NCBI GenBank assembly: GCA_963833195.1
Contig: CAWHXF010000028.1
Span: 310,001 to 374,000, forward strand
Source of the DNA: Granulosicoccus sp963833195
GTDB lineage: Bacteria; Pseudomonadota; Gammaproteobacteria; Granulosicoccales; Granulosicoccaceae
Direction of reading: 5' to 3'
Length of the DNA stretch: 64,000 bases
Position numbers and translations under genes: made by a program. Positions 41,567 through 50,762 of the stretch are shown here, in pieces (the stretch's first letter is position 1; every line of letters starts with the position of its first letter). The notes beneath the pieces were generated by a model. The model had not been told where the DNA came from, searched no databases, and saw only the letters and a list, made by a program, of their open reading frames with translations.

Positions 41567-44025
41567 TCGACGCCTCCGAGCACGTCGTGCAGGTGCGCCG
41601 TCATCGCCTCTGCCGGCACGGGCCGTCCGAGCAGGTAGCCCTGCACCACGTCGCAGCGGCGCTCGTCGAGGTAGGCGAGCTCGGCGGCGGTCTCCACGCC
41701 TTCGGCCACGACGCCGAGTCCGAGCCCCGCGCCGAGCTCGAGGATGGCCGAGACGATCCGGTCGCTCGGCGAGCCGGGCTCCACGCCCGACACGAAGCAG
41801 CGATCGATCTTCAGCGTGTCGATGGGCAGCGTCGCGAGCGCGCCGAGCGAGGAGTGACCCGTGCCGAAGTCGTCCATGGCCACGTGCACGCCGGTGGCAC
41901 GGATGCGCGCGAGGGTCCGGATGACCGCGTCGGCTCCTTCCATGATGCAGCTCTCGGTGATCTCGAGCTCGAGCGCGTGCGCCGGCATGGCGTGGCGCTC
42001 CAGCACCGCGGCGACGACGCGCTCCAGGTCCCCGAGCGCGAACTGGCGGCGCGAGACGTTGATGGCCACCCGCGGCGGCGCGACGCCCGCATCGTGCCAG
42101 CGCCGCCACTGCCGGCAGCCCTCGTCGAGCACCCAGTCGCCGAGCGCGGCGATCAGCCCCGTCTCCTCGGCCACGGGAATGAAGCGATCCGGCCCGATGC
42201 CCCCGCGCTCGGCATGCTCCCAGCGCACGAGCGCCTCCACGCCGGCCAGCTCGCCGCTTCGCGCATGTACCTGCGGCTGGTAATGCAACTCCAGGCCTCC
42301 GTTCGCGATCGCCCTGGACAGTTCGGCCTCGAGCAGCAGCCGTGCCTCGATCTCCTCGCGCATCGCGCGCTCGAAGAAGCGGTGCGTGTTGCGCCCGCCC
42401 TGCTTGGCGGCGTACATCGCCGTGTCCGCGCAGGTGAGCATGCCGTCCACGTCCGTGGCGTCCTCGGGGTACGAGGCGATGCCGATGCTCGTGCCGACGG
42501 TGCGGGCACGACCGTCGAAGGCGACCGGCTCGGTCAGCGCACTCAGCACGTTCTCGGCCACGCCGCGCACCTCGGCGCGCCCGCCGACGTCCCCGAGCAG
42601 CACCACGAACTCGTCCCCGCCGAAGCGCGCGACCCGGTTGGCGGTCGGGTCCTCGATGCGTCGGGCGCCGAAGTCGTCCGACGCGCTCGCGCCGTCGGCG
42701 CGCGCCCAGGGCTCGTCCGTGGGCATGCCGACGCAGCGCCGCAGCCGATCGCCCACCTCGCGCAGCAACCGGTCCCCGGCGGCGTGGCCCTCGCTGTCGT
42801 TCAGGCGCTTGAAGTCGTCGAGATCCAGGAACAGCACGGCCAGACGACCGCCGCGGCGCTCGGCCGCGACGATGGAGCGCTCGACCAGGTCCAGGAACGC
42901 ACGGCGGTTCGGCAGCCCGGAGAGACTGTCGCGATACGCCAGTCGCTCGATCTTCGCGTGCGAGCGGTGCAGCTCGCGCATCGACTCCGAGAGCCTGCCC
43001 GTCATCTCGCCGAAGGCCGTGGCCAGATCGCCGATCTCGTCGTCGCGCCGCACCTCGATGATGGTGTCCAGCCGACCCCGGCCGATCGCCACGGCACTCT
43101 CGCGCAGGCGCGTGATGGGCGCGAGCACCACCGAGCGCAGCAGCAACAGCGACAACAGGCTCGCCAGCACGATCGCCGCGGCGGTGACGCCCGCCACGCT
43201 CGCGGCGAGCCTGCCGACGTCGGCATCGAGCGCCTCCTCGGGCACGATCGCGACGAGTCGCAGATCGTCGAACAGCCGCCGCCCGGCGACGAGGCTGCGG
43301 TGTCCGTCGAGCGTCACCTCGGTCGCATCCGGAATGGACGTCATGAGAGGGGTGCCCGACGAGTCAAGCAGCGACATGAACGCGCCCCTTCCGGCGGCAA
43401 AGCGCTGCATCTCCTCGCGCAGGAAGTCCAGGCGGGCGGCGACGACGAGATAGCCCTTCAGGACCGCGGGCCCCGTCCGCCCGTCGGCGCGGGAGACGGG
43501 CCGGCGCACGGGCTTGGCGACGACGAGCGAGATCCGGCCGTCGTCCGGGTGGTTCATGACGCTCGTGTGGATCGGCAGGCCCCAGTTCAGCGCCACCGCG
43601 TCGAACCAGGGCGTGCCCCGTTCCACTTCGCTGCGGTTGACCAGATCGGCGTCGGCCACGCGCAGCTCCTCGTGCCCGTCCCGGTTCAGCAGGCGGATCT
43701 CGCGGTACTCGGGCACGCTCCGACGCAGCTTCTCGAACAGCGCCTTCGCCGGTGCGGCCGCGGGGCTGTTCTCGCGCTGCGCCTCGGGCAGGTCGAAGTA
43801 GTTCTCGATGGCGGCCGCGCTCGCGAACAGATCGACGTTGGTCTCCGTCGCGTCGACCCACGAGAGCGACTGCTGCTCGATGCGATCGAGGGCGACGAGC
43901 ATCTGGCGCGAAAGCTCGTCCTCGGCGCCGCGACGCAGTTGCACGTAGGCGAGCCAGCCGAGGGTGAGCAGCGCCAGCGCGATCACCGGCACGATGACGG
44001 ACAGGAACCTGCGTTGCAGCCGCAC
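41554..44025 (-). CDS. Sensor GGDEF-EAL c-di-GMP protein with HAMP
   Basis: The 823-residue inner-membrane protein has TM1 at about residues 10-30, a periplasmic sensing region to about residue 275, TM2 at 275-300 and a HAMP segment (SLLLLRSVVLAPITRLRESA). The GGDEF domain has the intact motif GGDEF at 469-473, and the EAL domain has EAL at 597-599, with DDFGTGHSSLGAL and IDTLKIDR downstream. Both catalytic signatures look complete, so it could make or break c-di-GMP depending on signal. It is a single-gene unit divergent from the aldo-keto reductase. Confidence 0.95.
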   Translation of the reverse strand: MRLQRRFLSVIVPVIALALLTLGWLAYVQLRRGAEDELSRQMLVALDRIEQQSLSWVDATETNVDLFASAAAIENYFDLPEAQRENSPAAAPAKALFEKLRRSVPEYREIRLLNRDGHEELRVADADLVNRSEVERGTPWFDAVALNWGLPIHTSVMNHPDDGRISLVVAKPVRRPVSRADGRTGPAVLKGYLVVAARLDFLREEMQRFAAGRGAFMSLLDSSGTPLMTSIPDATEVTLDGHRSLVAGRRLFDDLRLVAIVPEEALDADVGRLAASVAGVTAAAIVLASLLSLLLLRSVVLAPITRLRESAVAIGRGRLDTIIEVRRDDEIGDLATAFGEMTGRLSESMRELHRSHAKIERLAYRDSLSGLPNRRAFLDLVERSIVAAERRGGRLAVLFLDLDDFKRLNDSEGHAAGDRLLREVGDRLRRCVGMPTDEPWARADGASASDDFGARRIEDPTANRVARFGGDEFVVLLGDVGGRAEVRGVAENVLSALTEPVAFDGRARTVGTSIGIASYPEDATDVDGMLTCADTAMYAAKQGGRNTHRFFERAMREEIEARLLLEAELSRAIANGGLELHYQPQVHARSGELAGVEALVRWEHAERGGIGPDRFIPVAEETGLIAALGDWVLDEGCRQWRRWHDAGVAPPRVAINVSRRQFALGDLERVVAAVLERHAMPAHALELEITESCIMEGADAVIRTLARIRATGVHVAMDDFGTGHSSLGALATLPIDTLKIDRCFVSGVEPGSPSDRIVSAILELGAGLGLGVVAEGVETAAELAYLDERRCDVVQGYLLGRPVPAEAMTAHLHDVLGGVERAA

Positions 44026-44243
44026 CCGGGCACCTTCGAAGGGGGAAAGACGACTGCCTATCGGCCCGCCCTCGACTAATTGTCGGGCCGAAGCGGCGCG
44101 TGCGCCCCGCGTTCACCATTGCGCACGCCACGCGTGCATTCGCCGCCGTTCGTGATGCGATGCGCGCAGGATCGCGCGAGGGCGGCCGGGGGGCCGCAGC
44201 GCGTATCGTCCACCGCTCGATCCTCACCCGCCCCGACACCCTC

Positions 44244-45275
44244 ATGAGCTGGACCCCTTCCGACGCGCGCTACGAGCGCATGCCCTACCGCCGCTGCGGC
44301 CGCTCCGGGTTGAAGCTGCCCGCCGTGTCGCTCGGGCTGTGGCACAACTTCGGCCACGACGCGCGCTTCGAGGTACAGCGCGCCATCTGCCGCACGGCGT
44401 TCGATCACGGCATCACGCACTTCGACCTCGCCAACAACTACGGCCCGCCGCCGGGGTCCGCCGAGGAGGCGTTCGGCCGGCTGCTCGCGACCGACTTCGC
44501 CGGTCACCGCGACGAGCTGATCGTGTCGTCGAAGGCCGGGTACCTCATGTGGCCCGGTCCCTACGGCGAATGGGGCAGCAGGAAGAACCTCGTCGCCTCC
44601 TGCGACCGCAGCCTCGCGCGGCTGGGCCTCGACTACGTCGACATCTTCTACTCGCACCGCTTCGACCCGGACACGCCGCTCGAGGAGACGATGGGCGCGC
44701 TCGATCACATCGTGCGCACGGGACGGGCGCTGTACGTGGGCATCTCCTCGTACTCGTCCGACAAGACGCGCGAGGCGGCCGCCATCCTCGAATCGCTCGG
44801 CACGCCGTGCCTGATCCACCAGCCGAGCTACAACCTGCTGAACCGGTGGGTGGAGCGCGATGGCTTGAAGGACACGCTCGACGAGCTCGGCATCGGTTCC
44901 ATCGCGTTCACGCCGCTCGCCCAGGGCATGCTGACCGACAAGTACCTGAACGGCATTCCGGAAGGCAGCCGCGCGACGCAAGGCAAGTCGCTCGACCCGA
45001 CGATGGTCTCGCCGCGCGCCGTCGCCAGCCTGAACGCGCTGAACGAGATCGCCGCCGCGCGCGGTCAGTCGCTCGCGCAGATGGCCATCGCCTGGGTGCT
45101 GCGCGATGGCGGCATCACCTCCGCGCTGATCGGCGCATCGAAGCCCGCCCAGGTCGAGCAGTGCGCGGGCGCGGTCGCGAACCTGGAGTTCACGCCCGAC
45201 GAGCTCGCCGCGATCGACGCGGCGGCGAGCGAGGAGGACATCAACCTGTGGGCACGATCGTCCGCATCGGAGTGA
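44244..45275 (+). CDS. L-glyceraldehyde 3-phosphate reductase-like aldo-keto reductase (YghZ type)
   Basis: The 343-residue NADPH-dependent aldo-keto reductase has a TIM barrel. The active-site tetrad residues appear in THFDLANNYGPPPG (Asp, Tyr), VSSKAGY (Lys) and FYSHRFDPDTP (His). The start RYERMPYRRCGRSGLKLPAV and the C-terminal ALIGASKPAQVEQ are typical of the YghZ/Gpr group, which reduces L-glyceraldehyde 3-phosphate and methylglyoxal. Its 3' end overlaps the convergent desaturase gene by 35 bases. Confidence 0.92.
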   Translation: MSWTPSDARYERMPYRRCGRSGLKLPAVSLGLWHNFGHDARFEVQRAICRTAFDHGITHFDLANNYGPPPGSAEEAFGRLLATDFAGHRDELIVSSKAGYLMWPGPYGEWGSRKNLVASCDRSLARLGLDYVDIFYSHRFDPDTPLEETMGALDHIVRTGRALYVGISSYSSDKTREAAAILESLGTPCLIHQPSYNLLNRWVERDGLKDTLDELGIGSIAFTPLAQGMLTDKYLNGIPEGSRATQGKSLDPTMVSPRAVASLNALNEIAAARGQSLAQMAIAWVLRDGGITSALIGASKPAQVEQCAGAVANLEFTPDELAAIDAAASEEDINLWARSSASE

Positions 45276-46236
45276 ACGCCGGCGACGCCTCGGAGCGTGC
45301 GTCGTCGTGCGCGTCGTCCCGCACGGCGCCCGCGTACGGATGCACCACGGGCTCGCGCGCTCGCCACAGCCAGCGCGCGGCCACCTCGGCGTAGCCGCCC
45401 GGGAAGTGATAGGCGCCGTTGCCCTGCAGCACCGCGCCGCGCGTAGCGCGCCACGCCGCGGGCAACGCGTACCAGGGAATCGAGGGCGCGGCGTGGTGCA
45501 CGGCGTGCAGGTTGTTGTTCAGGAACAGCAGGCTCAGCACCGCCCCGGCTTCCACGACGGCGGTGCGCTCCGCGACGCGTGCCGCCGCGCGATGCTCGAC
45601 GAAGGTGCGGATCATCAGCACCGACATCGCGGGCAGCGCGACGAGCGCCGCGTAGACGAGCGGGTGCAGACCCGCAACGCCCAGCACCGCCAGCACGGGC
45701 GCAAGCGCCGCGACGTGCAGCGCCCAGCCCCGGCGCACGCCCGACTCGTTCGCGCGCAGCGCCGCGGCTTCCGCCCGCCAGAACCCCGCGAGCCCGAGCA
45801 GCGGCCCGAGCACCAGACGCCCGCCGAGCGTCGCGTTCGCGCTCAGCAGCCCGCGCAGCACGGCGCCCGCGCGCTGCCAGCGAAGCGCGTCCACGTACCA
45901 GCTCTCCGGATCGTCGTAGGGGTCGGTGAGCCGCTCGTCCACGTGGTGGCGGACATGCAGGTCGCGAAAGCGGCGATACGGCACGAAGAGCCCCAGCGCC
46001 GGCAACACGAGCAGCTCGTTCAGGCGCCGGCTGCGGGTGGGATGGCCGTGCAGGCATTCGTGCTGCAGCGACGAGTGCAGCGTGACCAGCAGCACCGCGG
46101 CGAGCACCCAGACCGGACCGAGCGCGTCGCGCTGCAGGATGACGACCGGCCAGCCGCCCTGAACGGCCAACAGCAGGCCCCACGTCGGGGCTTCACGCCA
46201 CGCCTCGCGGCCCACCAAACGTTTCCACATGGACAT
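45241..46236 (-). CDS. Fatty acid desaturase
   Basis: The 331-residue membrane di-iron desaturase has the three histidine clusters HECLHGH near residue 59, HVRHH near residue 95 and NNNLHAVHH near residue 242. Four to five membrane helices surround them. It introduces double bonds into acyl chains or related lipids; substrate position is not evident. ATG 46236 is downstream of the divergent LysR promoter region, so the LysR protein may control it. Confidence 0.92.
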   Translation of the reverse strand: MSMWKRLVGREAWREAPTWGLLLAVQGGWPVVILQRDALGPVWVLAAVLLVTLHSSLQHECLHGHPTRSRRLNELLVLPALGLFVPYRRFRDLHVRHHVDERLTDPYDDPESWYVDALRWQRAGAVLRGLLSANATLGGRLVLGPLLGLAGFWRAEAAALRANESGVRRGWALHVAALAPVLAVLGVAGLHPLVYAALVALPAMSVLMIRTFVEHRAAARVAERTAVVEAGAVLSLLFLNNNLHAVHHAAPSIPWYALPAAWRATRGAVLQGNGAYHFPGGYAEVAARWLWRAREPVVHPYAGAVRDDAHDDARSEASPAFTPMRTIVPTG

Positions 46237-46331
46237 GCTGTGGACGATAGGCGCATGCTCGCCTTTCGTGAAACGAGATCTCGTGCGGTGAACGGTAGAA
46301 AAACTATCGACAACTCGGCCGCGGGCACGTC
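46237..46331. promoter_or_regulatory. Divergent desaturase-LysR control region with a 12-bp palindrome
   Basis: This 95-bp region separates the divergently transcribed desaturase and LysR genes. It holds the perfect palindrome ACGAGATCTCGT (46273-46284), preceded by a TCGT-GAA-ACGA inverted repeat. LysR regulators usually bind dyads with a T-N11-A frame in such shared promoters. The stretch gtagaaaaactatcg near 46296-46310 is AT-rich and may hold a -10 for the LysR gene. Confidence 0.45.
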
Positions 46332-47363
46332 GTGGGCTGGTCGCTGAAGGCCCTGCAGGCGTTCGAGGCGGCGGGGCGCACCGGCAGCTTCGCGGCGGCC
46401 GCCCACGATCTGTCGGTCACGCCGGCGGCGGTGGCGCAACTGGTGCGTTCGCTGGAGCGCCAGCTCGGGCGCGAGCTCTTCGTGCGCGTGCACCGCGGCG
46501 TGGTGCCGAGCGACGCCGCCCACGAGGTCCTGCCGCGCCTGCACGCGGTGTTCGAGGAGCTGGACCTGGTGTGCCACCGCCTGGCCGGCACCGTGGTGCC
46601 CAGCCGGCTCACGGTCTCGGTGCCGACCTCCATCGCCTCGGGCTGGCTCGGCCAGCGCATCGCGCGCTTTCTCGACGCCACCGATTCGCTGGACGTCTCG
46701 ATTCGCAGCGACGACGACCCGGTCGACTTCGAGCGCGATCGCATCGACGTGCGCATGTCCTACGGCCGCTTCCACTACCGTGGCCACGGCACCAGCGAAG
46801 TCCTGCTGGACGCCGTCTACCCCGTGTGTTCGCCGGATCTGCTCGCGCGTACCGGTCCCCTCGACGCACCCGGGCGCATCGCCACCGCGCCGCTGGTGCA
46901 CACCGATTGGGGTCCGGCCGCGGCAACCTTCCCGTCCTGGGCGCGCTGGTTCGAGTCCGCGGGTCTCGATGCGGACCCGCGCTCGCTGCACCGGGGCCCG
47001 CGGGCCGACTCGTCGAAGGTGGCACTGGAGCTCGCGGCGGCGGGGCTCGGCGTGGCGCTGGTGCAGGGGCTGCTGGCCGCCGATGCGGTGCGCCGCGGCA
47101 CGCTCCTCGTGGCCTGCCCGCACGTCCTGCCCCTGGCACAGCCCTACTGCCTCACGCTGTCCGAGCACGCCGTGGAGCGCGCCGTCGTGCGGCGCTTCGA
47201 CGCGTGGTTCCGCCACGAGTGCGAGGCGAGCGTGCGGTGGATGCGCACGAGCGCGGAGCCCGTCGACGCGGCGTGTCCCAAGCTCCCGAACGGGTTGCCG
47301 GACGGGTCGTCGACAGGACTGCCGGAGAGGCCGACGGCCGGCTCGAAGGACGGATCGCGGTGA
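46332..47363 (+). CDS. LysR-family transcriptional regulator
   Basis: The 343-residue regulator has an N-terminal helix-turn-helix (LKALQAFEAAGRTGSFAAAA, then VTPAAVAQLVRSLERQLGR) close to GcvA-type regulators. The effector-binding domain follows (VSVPTSIASGWLGQRIARFL, DVRMSYGRF, GLGVALVQGLLAADA). The C-terminal 40 residues past the domain are variable and poorly conserved. GTG 46332 gives the normal start. Its stop overlaps the start of the PhnD-like gene, and it probably regulates that gene and/or the divergent desaturase. Confidence 0.93.
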   Translation: MGWSLKALQAFEAAGRTGSFAAAAHDLSVTPAAVAQLVRSLERQLGRELFVRVHRGVVPSDAAHEVLPRLHAVFEELDLVCHRLAGTVVPSRLTVSVPTSIASGWLGQRIARFLDATDSLDVSIRSDDDPVDFERDRIDVRMSYGRFHYRGHGTSEVLLDAVYPVCSPDLLARTGPLDAPGRIATAPLVHTDWGPAAATFPSWARWFESAGLDADPRSLHRGPRADSSKVALELAAAGLGVALVQGLLAADAVRRGTLLVACPHVLPLAQPYCLTLSEHAVERAVVRRFDAWFRHECEASVRWMRTSAEPVDAACPKLPNGLPDGSSTGLPERPTAGSKDGSR

Positions 47364-48142
47364 GCGTCGCCGACCGCACGCCGATCGTGCGGGTGCAGAC
47401 GCTGCTCGGCGACAACGCCGTCGCGGCGATGACCGGGCTCGCGGCGCTGCTGCGCGAGCGCTCGGGCCTGGACGTGAGGTTCACGGACGGGGACGGCGCG
47501 CGCTCGTCGCACGACGCGGCGGTGTGGGAGCACGACCTCGTGTGGGCGTGCGGCCTGGTCACGGCGCGCGCGCTCGGCTCCGGAGCGTTCGACGGCGACG
47601 TGATCGCGGCACCGGTGTTCGCGGGCGAGCGCTCTCCGGTCTACCGCTCCACCATCGTGACGCGTCCGGACGCCGACGTACACGCCCTCGCCGACCTCGC
47701 CCGTTGCCGCGTGGCGGTGAACGAGCCGGCTTCGTGGTCGGGTTGCCAGGGCCCGCTCGCGCAGCTGCGCGCGGACCACGGGCGGCACGCCTTCGGCGAC
47801 GTCGTGCCGACGGGCACGCACCGGCGATCCGTCGAGGCGGTGGCCGACGGACGGGCCGACGCGGCGGCCATCGACGGCACGGTCTGGGAGTACCTGCAAT
47901 GGACCGTTCCCGCCTCGTGCACGGGGGTGATCGAGGTCGACCGCACCGAGGACTGGCCGGCGCCGCCGTTCGCGGTTCACCACCGGCTCGGCGCGCGGGT
48001 GCGGACGCGGCTGGTCGAGGCGCTGCTGTCGCTCGTGCCGGGCGAGGTGCCCGGACTCGATGGCGTCGTGGCGGCCGACGCCGCGCCCTACGTCGACATG
48101 CGCGACACGGCGTGCGGGGGCGAAGGCCCCACGACGCGATGA
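47360..48142 (+). CDS. PhnD-like phosphonate-type binding protein without signal peptide
   Basis: The 260-residue protein matches the PhnD/SsuA-type type 2 periplasmic-binding fold: AAMTGLAALLRERSGLDVRF, DLARCRVAVNEPASWSG, SVEAVADGRADAAAIDGTVW and an LLSLVPGEVPGLDG C-terminus. The usual signal peptide is absent, as GTG 47360 leads directly into the first strand. No permease or ATPase gene is near. It is translationally coupled to the LysR regulator, so a cytosolic ligand-binding or sensing role is possible. An upstream start is blocked by the overlap with LysR. Confidence 0.8.
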   Translation: MSVADRTPIVRVQTLLGDNAVAAMTGLAALLRERSGLDVRFTDGDGARSSHDAAVWEHDLVWACGLVTARALGSGAFDGDVIAAPVFAGERSPVYRSTIVTRPDADVHALADLARCRVAVNEPASWSGCQGPLAQLRADHGRHAFGDVVPTGTHRRSVEAVADGRADAAAIDGTVWEYLQWTVPASCTGVIEVDRTEDWPAPPFAVHHRLGARVRTRLVEALLSLVPGEVPGLDGVVAADAAPYVDMRDTACGGEGPTTR

Positions 48143-48186
48143 AACGTCGGTCGCGAGTCCCGAGCCCGATGCGCTAGTCTGGGACG

Positions 48187-48582
48187 GTGAGACGACAGAC
48201 CTCCACGACCTTGCGGCTGACGACGATCCTGTTCGTCGCGTGCGCGCTGCTCGGCGCGAAGGCGGCGCCGGTGCTCGCGGCCACGTTCGGCGAGGGCACG
48301 CGCAGCATCGTGCTGTGCACCGGCACCGGTCTCGTGCGCGTCCAGGTCGGACCCGACGGCATCGTCGTCGATGCGGACGAGTCGGCCGCGTTCGCGCACG
48401 CCGACGCGCGTCACTGCGACATGGTGGCCGAGCCGCGCGGCGACGTGCAGCGTCGCTGGACCACCATCGGCGAGGTCGCCTCGTCGGACGCGATCGGCCT
48501 CGAACGCGGCACCCGCGATGTGCCCCCGACGCTACGCACGCCGCACGACTCACCACCGCGCGCACCGCCGCCCGGCGTCTGA
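48187..48582 (+). CDS. Small secreted protein upstream of a copper chaperone (DUF2946-like?)
   Basis: The 131-residue protein starts at GTG 48187 with a signal peptide (LRLTTILFVACALLGAKAAP). The mature part has LCTGTGLVRVQVG and HADARHCDM, resembling the C-T-x-x-G-x-x-x-V and C-terminal His/Cys part of DUF2946-like proteins often near copper genes, but lacks the usual H-x-x-C-P-x-C. The last 35 residues are Pro/Thr-rich. The copper link is inferred from the PCuAC gene 138 bp downstream. Confidence 0.5.
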   Translation: MRRQTSTTLRLTTILFVACALLGAKAAPVLAATFGEGTRSIVLCTGTGLVRVQVGPDGIVVDADESAAFAHADARHCDMVAEPRGDVQRRWTTIGEVASSDAIGLERGTRDVPPTLRTPHDSPPRAPPPGV

Positions 48583-48720
48583 GATCGCCTCCGGGGCGCC
48601 CGCCGTCCCGGATCTCCCTCCCCTCTGCCCGCCCCGAGGAGCCTGCCCGCCGTACACGGCGGCGAGCGCGACGCGTGCGAGTGCCGACGGGATCCGATAC
48701 CAGACGCGAGTCCACTTCCC

Positions 48721-49665
48721 ATGCACGCATCGCTTTCGCGAGCGGCCCGTCCGCTCACCTGTACGGCCCTCTTTCCCTGGCGGCCCCGACGCACAGTCCG
48801 GTGGCCGCTTCTCGGCGCCGCCGGCCTGCCGGCCTCCGTGTGCGCGATCGCCGCGCCGATCGTTCCGTCGCTCGCCCTGCTCCTGCTCGGCGCCGCGGCG
48901 GCCGGCGCGCACGAATACGAGGCCGGCGAGATCGACATCGACCACCCCTACGTGCCCGCACCGCCGCCCGGCGCGCCGAGCGTCGCTGGCTACCTGACGC
49001 TCGCGAACACCGGCGACACCGACGACGTGCTGATCGGCGCGAGCGCGGACTTCGCCGAACGCGTCGAAGTGCACACGACCGTGATGGACGGCGACGTCGC
49101 CCGCATGCGCGAGCTCGAGAGCGGCGTCGAGCTGCCGGCAGGCACCACCGTGGGCCTCGTGCCCAACCGCACGCACCTGATGTTCGTCGGTCCGCGTCCG
49201 GGCATCGTCGTCGGCGACGCGCTGCCCGCGACGCTGCATTTCGAGGTCGCGGGGGACGTGGAGGTCGTGTTCGACGTCGAGGACGGTGCCGTGCTGGGGG
49301 GCGACGCGATGGATCACGGGGATCACGTGATGGGGGATGACGCGAGCCACGGCATGGAGCAGGCATGGACACGGCACGGAGCACGGGGCGGAGCCCGCGA
49401 ACTGAGCGGCGGGGGCGTGCCCCGCGAGGGCCGGCCCGCGCGTTCGGGTCCCGGGCGCGCGGCGGTCTACATCAGCGAGGGCAGGAACGTGACGATTCCC
49501 GGCACCTGCACGATCAGCACGAGCGCCAGCAGCATCAGCAGGAAGAACGGCAGCGCGGCGCGAGAGATCGCGAGGATGTCCCTCCCGGTGAGCGATTGCA
49601 GCACGAAGAGGTTGAAGCCGACGGGCGGCGTGATCTGCGACATCTCCACCACGATCACGATGTAG
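48721..49665 (+). CDS. PCu(A)C copper chaperone with an abnormal C-terminal extension
   Basis: The frame encodes 314 residues. A long N-terminus with a hydrophobic segment (VPSLALLLLGAAAAGAHEYE) leads to a PCuAC domain, residues about 63-195: HPYVPAPPPGAPSVAGYLTL, the copper-binding VEVHTTVMDGDVARM and THLMFVGP. The H-x10-M-x21-H-x-M frame is recognisable. A His/Met-rich linker (GDAMDHGDHVMGDDASHGM) follows. Family members end near residue 200; here the frame runs to 49665, across 199 bp antisense to dctM. The true stop may be lost, or a frameshift near 49400 may be present. It delivers copper to cytochrome oxidase Cu-A sites. Confidence 0.75.
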   Translation: MHASLSRAARPLTCTALFPWRPRRTVRWPLLGAAGLPASVCAIAAPIVPSLALLLLGAAAAGAHEYEAGEIDIDHPYVPAPPPGAPSVAGYLTLANTGDTDDVLIGASADFAERVEVHTTVMDGDVARMRELESGVELPAGTTVGLVPNRTHLMFVGPRPGIVVGDALPATLHFEVAGDVEVVFDVEDGAVLGGDAMDHGDHVMGDDASHGMEQAWTRHGARGGARELSGGGVPREGRPARSGPGRAAVYISEGRNVTIPGTCTISTSASSISRKNGSAAREIARMSLPVSDCSTKRLKPTGGVICDISTTITM

Positions 49666-50762
49666 ATGCCGAACCACAGCGGATCGATCCCCGCGCGCTC
49701 GATCATCGGCATGATCACCGACGTGGTCAGCACGACCACGGAGATGCCGTCCAGGAAGCAGCCCATCACGATGAAGAACCCGGTGAGCGCGGCGATGAGC
49801 GCAAGGTTCGACAGCTCGAACGAGCCGATCCACTCGGCGAGCATGCGAGGGATGCCCGAGAACCCCATCGCGACGGTCAGGAACGCCGCCCCGGTGAGGA
49901 TGAACGCGATCATGCAGGAGGTACGCGTGGCGCCCATCAGCCCGTCCACGAAGGTGCGCCGGTCCAGCGAGCCCGAGCTCCAGGCCAGCACGAGCGCGAG
50001 CATCACGCCCACCGCGGCCGCATCCGTCGGGGAAGCGATGCCGGTGTAGATCGATCCGATCACGCCGAGGATCAGCAGCAGCACCGGAATCAGCCGGCGC
50101 GAACGGTGCAGCCGTTCGCGCATCGGCAGGGACTCCCCTTCGGAGGGGATCTTCCCGGCGTTCAGCAGCGACCAAGCGATCACGTAGCCGGTGAAGAGCG
50201 CCACCAGCATCAGCCCCGGCAGGACGCCCGCCATGAACAGCCGAGCGATGGACTGCTCGGTGGCCACGCCGTACACGATCAGGATGATGGACGGCGGGAT
50301 CAGCAGCCCCAGGGTGGCCGAGCCCGCGAGCGTGCCGAGCACCATGCGCTCGGGGTAGCCGCGCCGCGTGAGCTCGGGCACCGAGAGCTTGCCCACGGTC
50401 GCGGCGGTGGCGGCCGACGAGCCGGACACGGCCGCGAACAGGGCGCATCCGAACACGTTCACGTGCAGCAGGCGTCCCGGGAGCTTGCCGAGCCACGGTG
50501 CCAGTCCCGCGAAGAGATCGTCCGAGAGCTTCGAGCGGAACAGGATCTCGCCCATCCAGATGAACAGCGGCAACGCCGCCAGCGCCCAGGAATTCGCGTT
50601 GCCCCACAGGGTGGTCGCCAGCACCTGACCGATCGGGGCCTCGGTGAACAACGCCATCGCGACGCCGCCCACGAGCAGCAGCGAGAACGCGACCCACACG
50701 CCCGCGCCGAGGAGGACGAACAGCAGCAGCAGCACGCCGGCCGCGAGCAGGCCCTCGTTCAC
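49467..50762 (-). CDS. dctM: TRAP transporter large permease (DctM)
   Basis: The 431-residue integral protein of the TRAP-T family has about 12 membrane helices. Conserved blocks include ALPLFIWMGEILFRS, AAVSGSSAATAATVGKLSVP, GTLAGSATLGLLIPPSIILI, ITPPVGFNLFVLQSL and the EMSQITPPVGFN element. It moves a small carboxylate with Na+, delivered by the binding protein. GTG 50762 overlaps the stop of the small-permease gene; the frame is open further upstream, but the family start is here. Confidence 0.94.
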   Translation of the reverse strand: MNEGLLAAGVLLLLFVLLGAGVWVAFSLLLVGGVAMALFTEAPIGQVLATTLWGNANSWALAALPLFIWMGEILFRSKLSDDLFAGLAPWLGKLPGRLLHVNVFGCALFAAVSGSSAATAATVGKLSVPELTRRGYPERMVLGTLAGSATLGLLIPPSIILIVYGVATEQSIARLFMAGVLPGLMLVALFTGYVIAWSLLNAGKIPSEGESLPMRERLHRSRRLIPVLLLILGVIGSIYTGIASPTDAAAVGVMLALVLAWSSGSLDRRTFVDGLMGATRTSCMIAFILTGAAFLTVAMGFSGIPRMLAEWIGSFELSNLALIAALTGFFIVMGCFLDGISVVVLTTSVIMPMIERAGIDPLWFGIYIVIVVEMSQITPPVGFNLFVLQSLTGRDILAISRAALPFFLLMLLALVLIVQVPGIVTFLPSLM

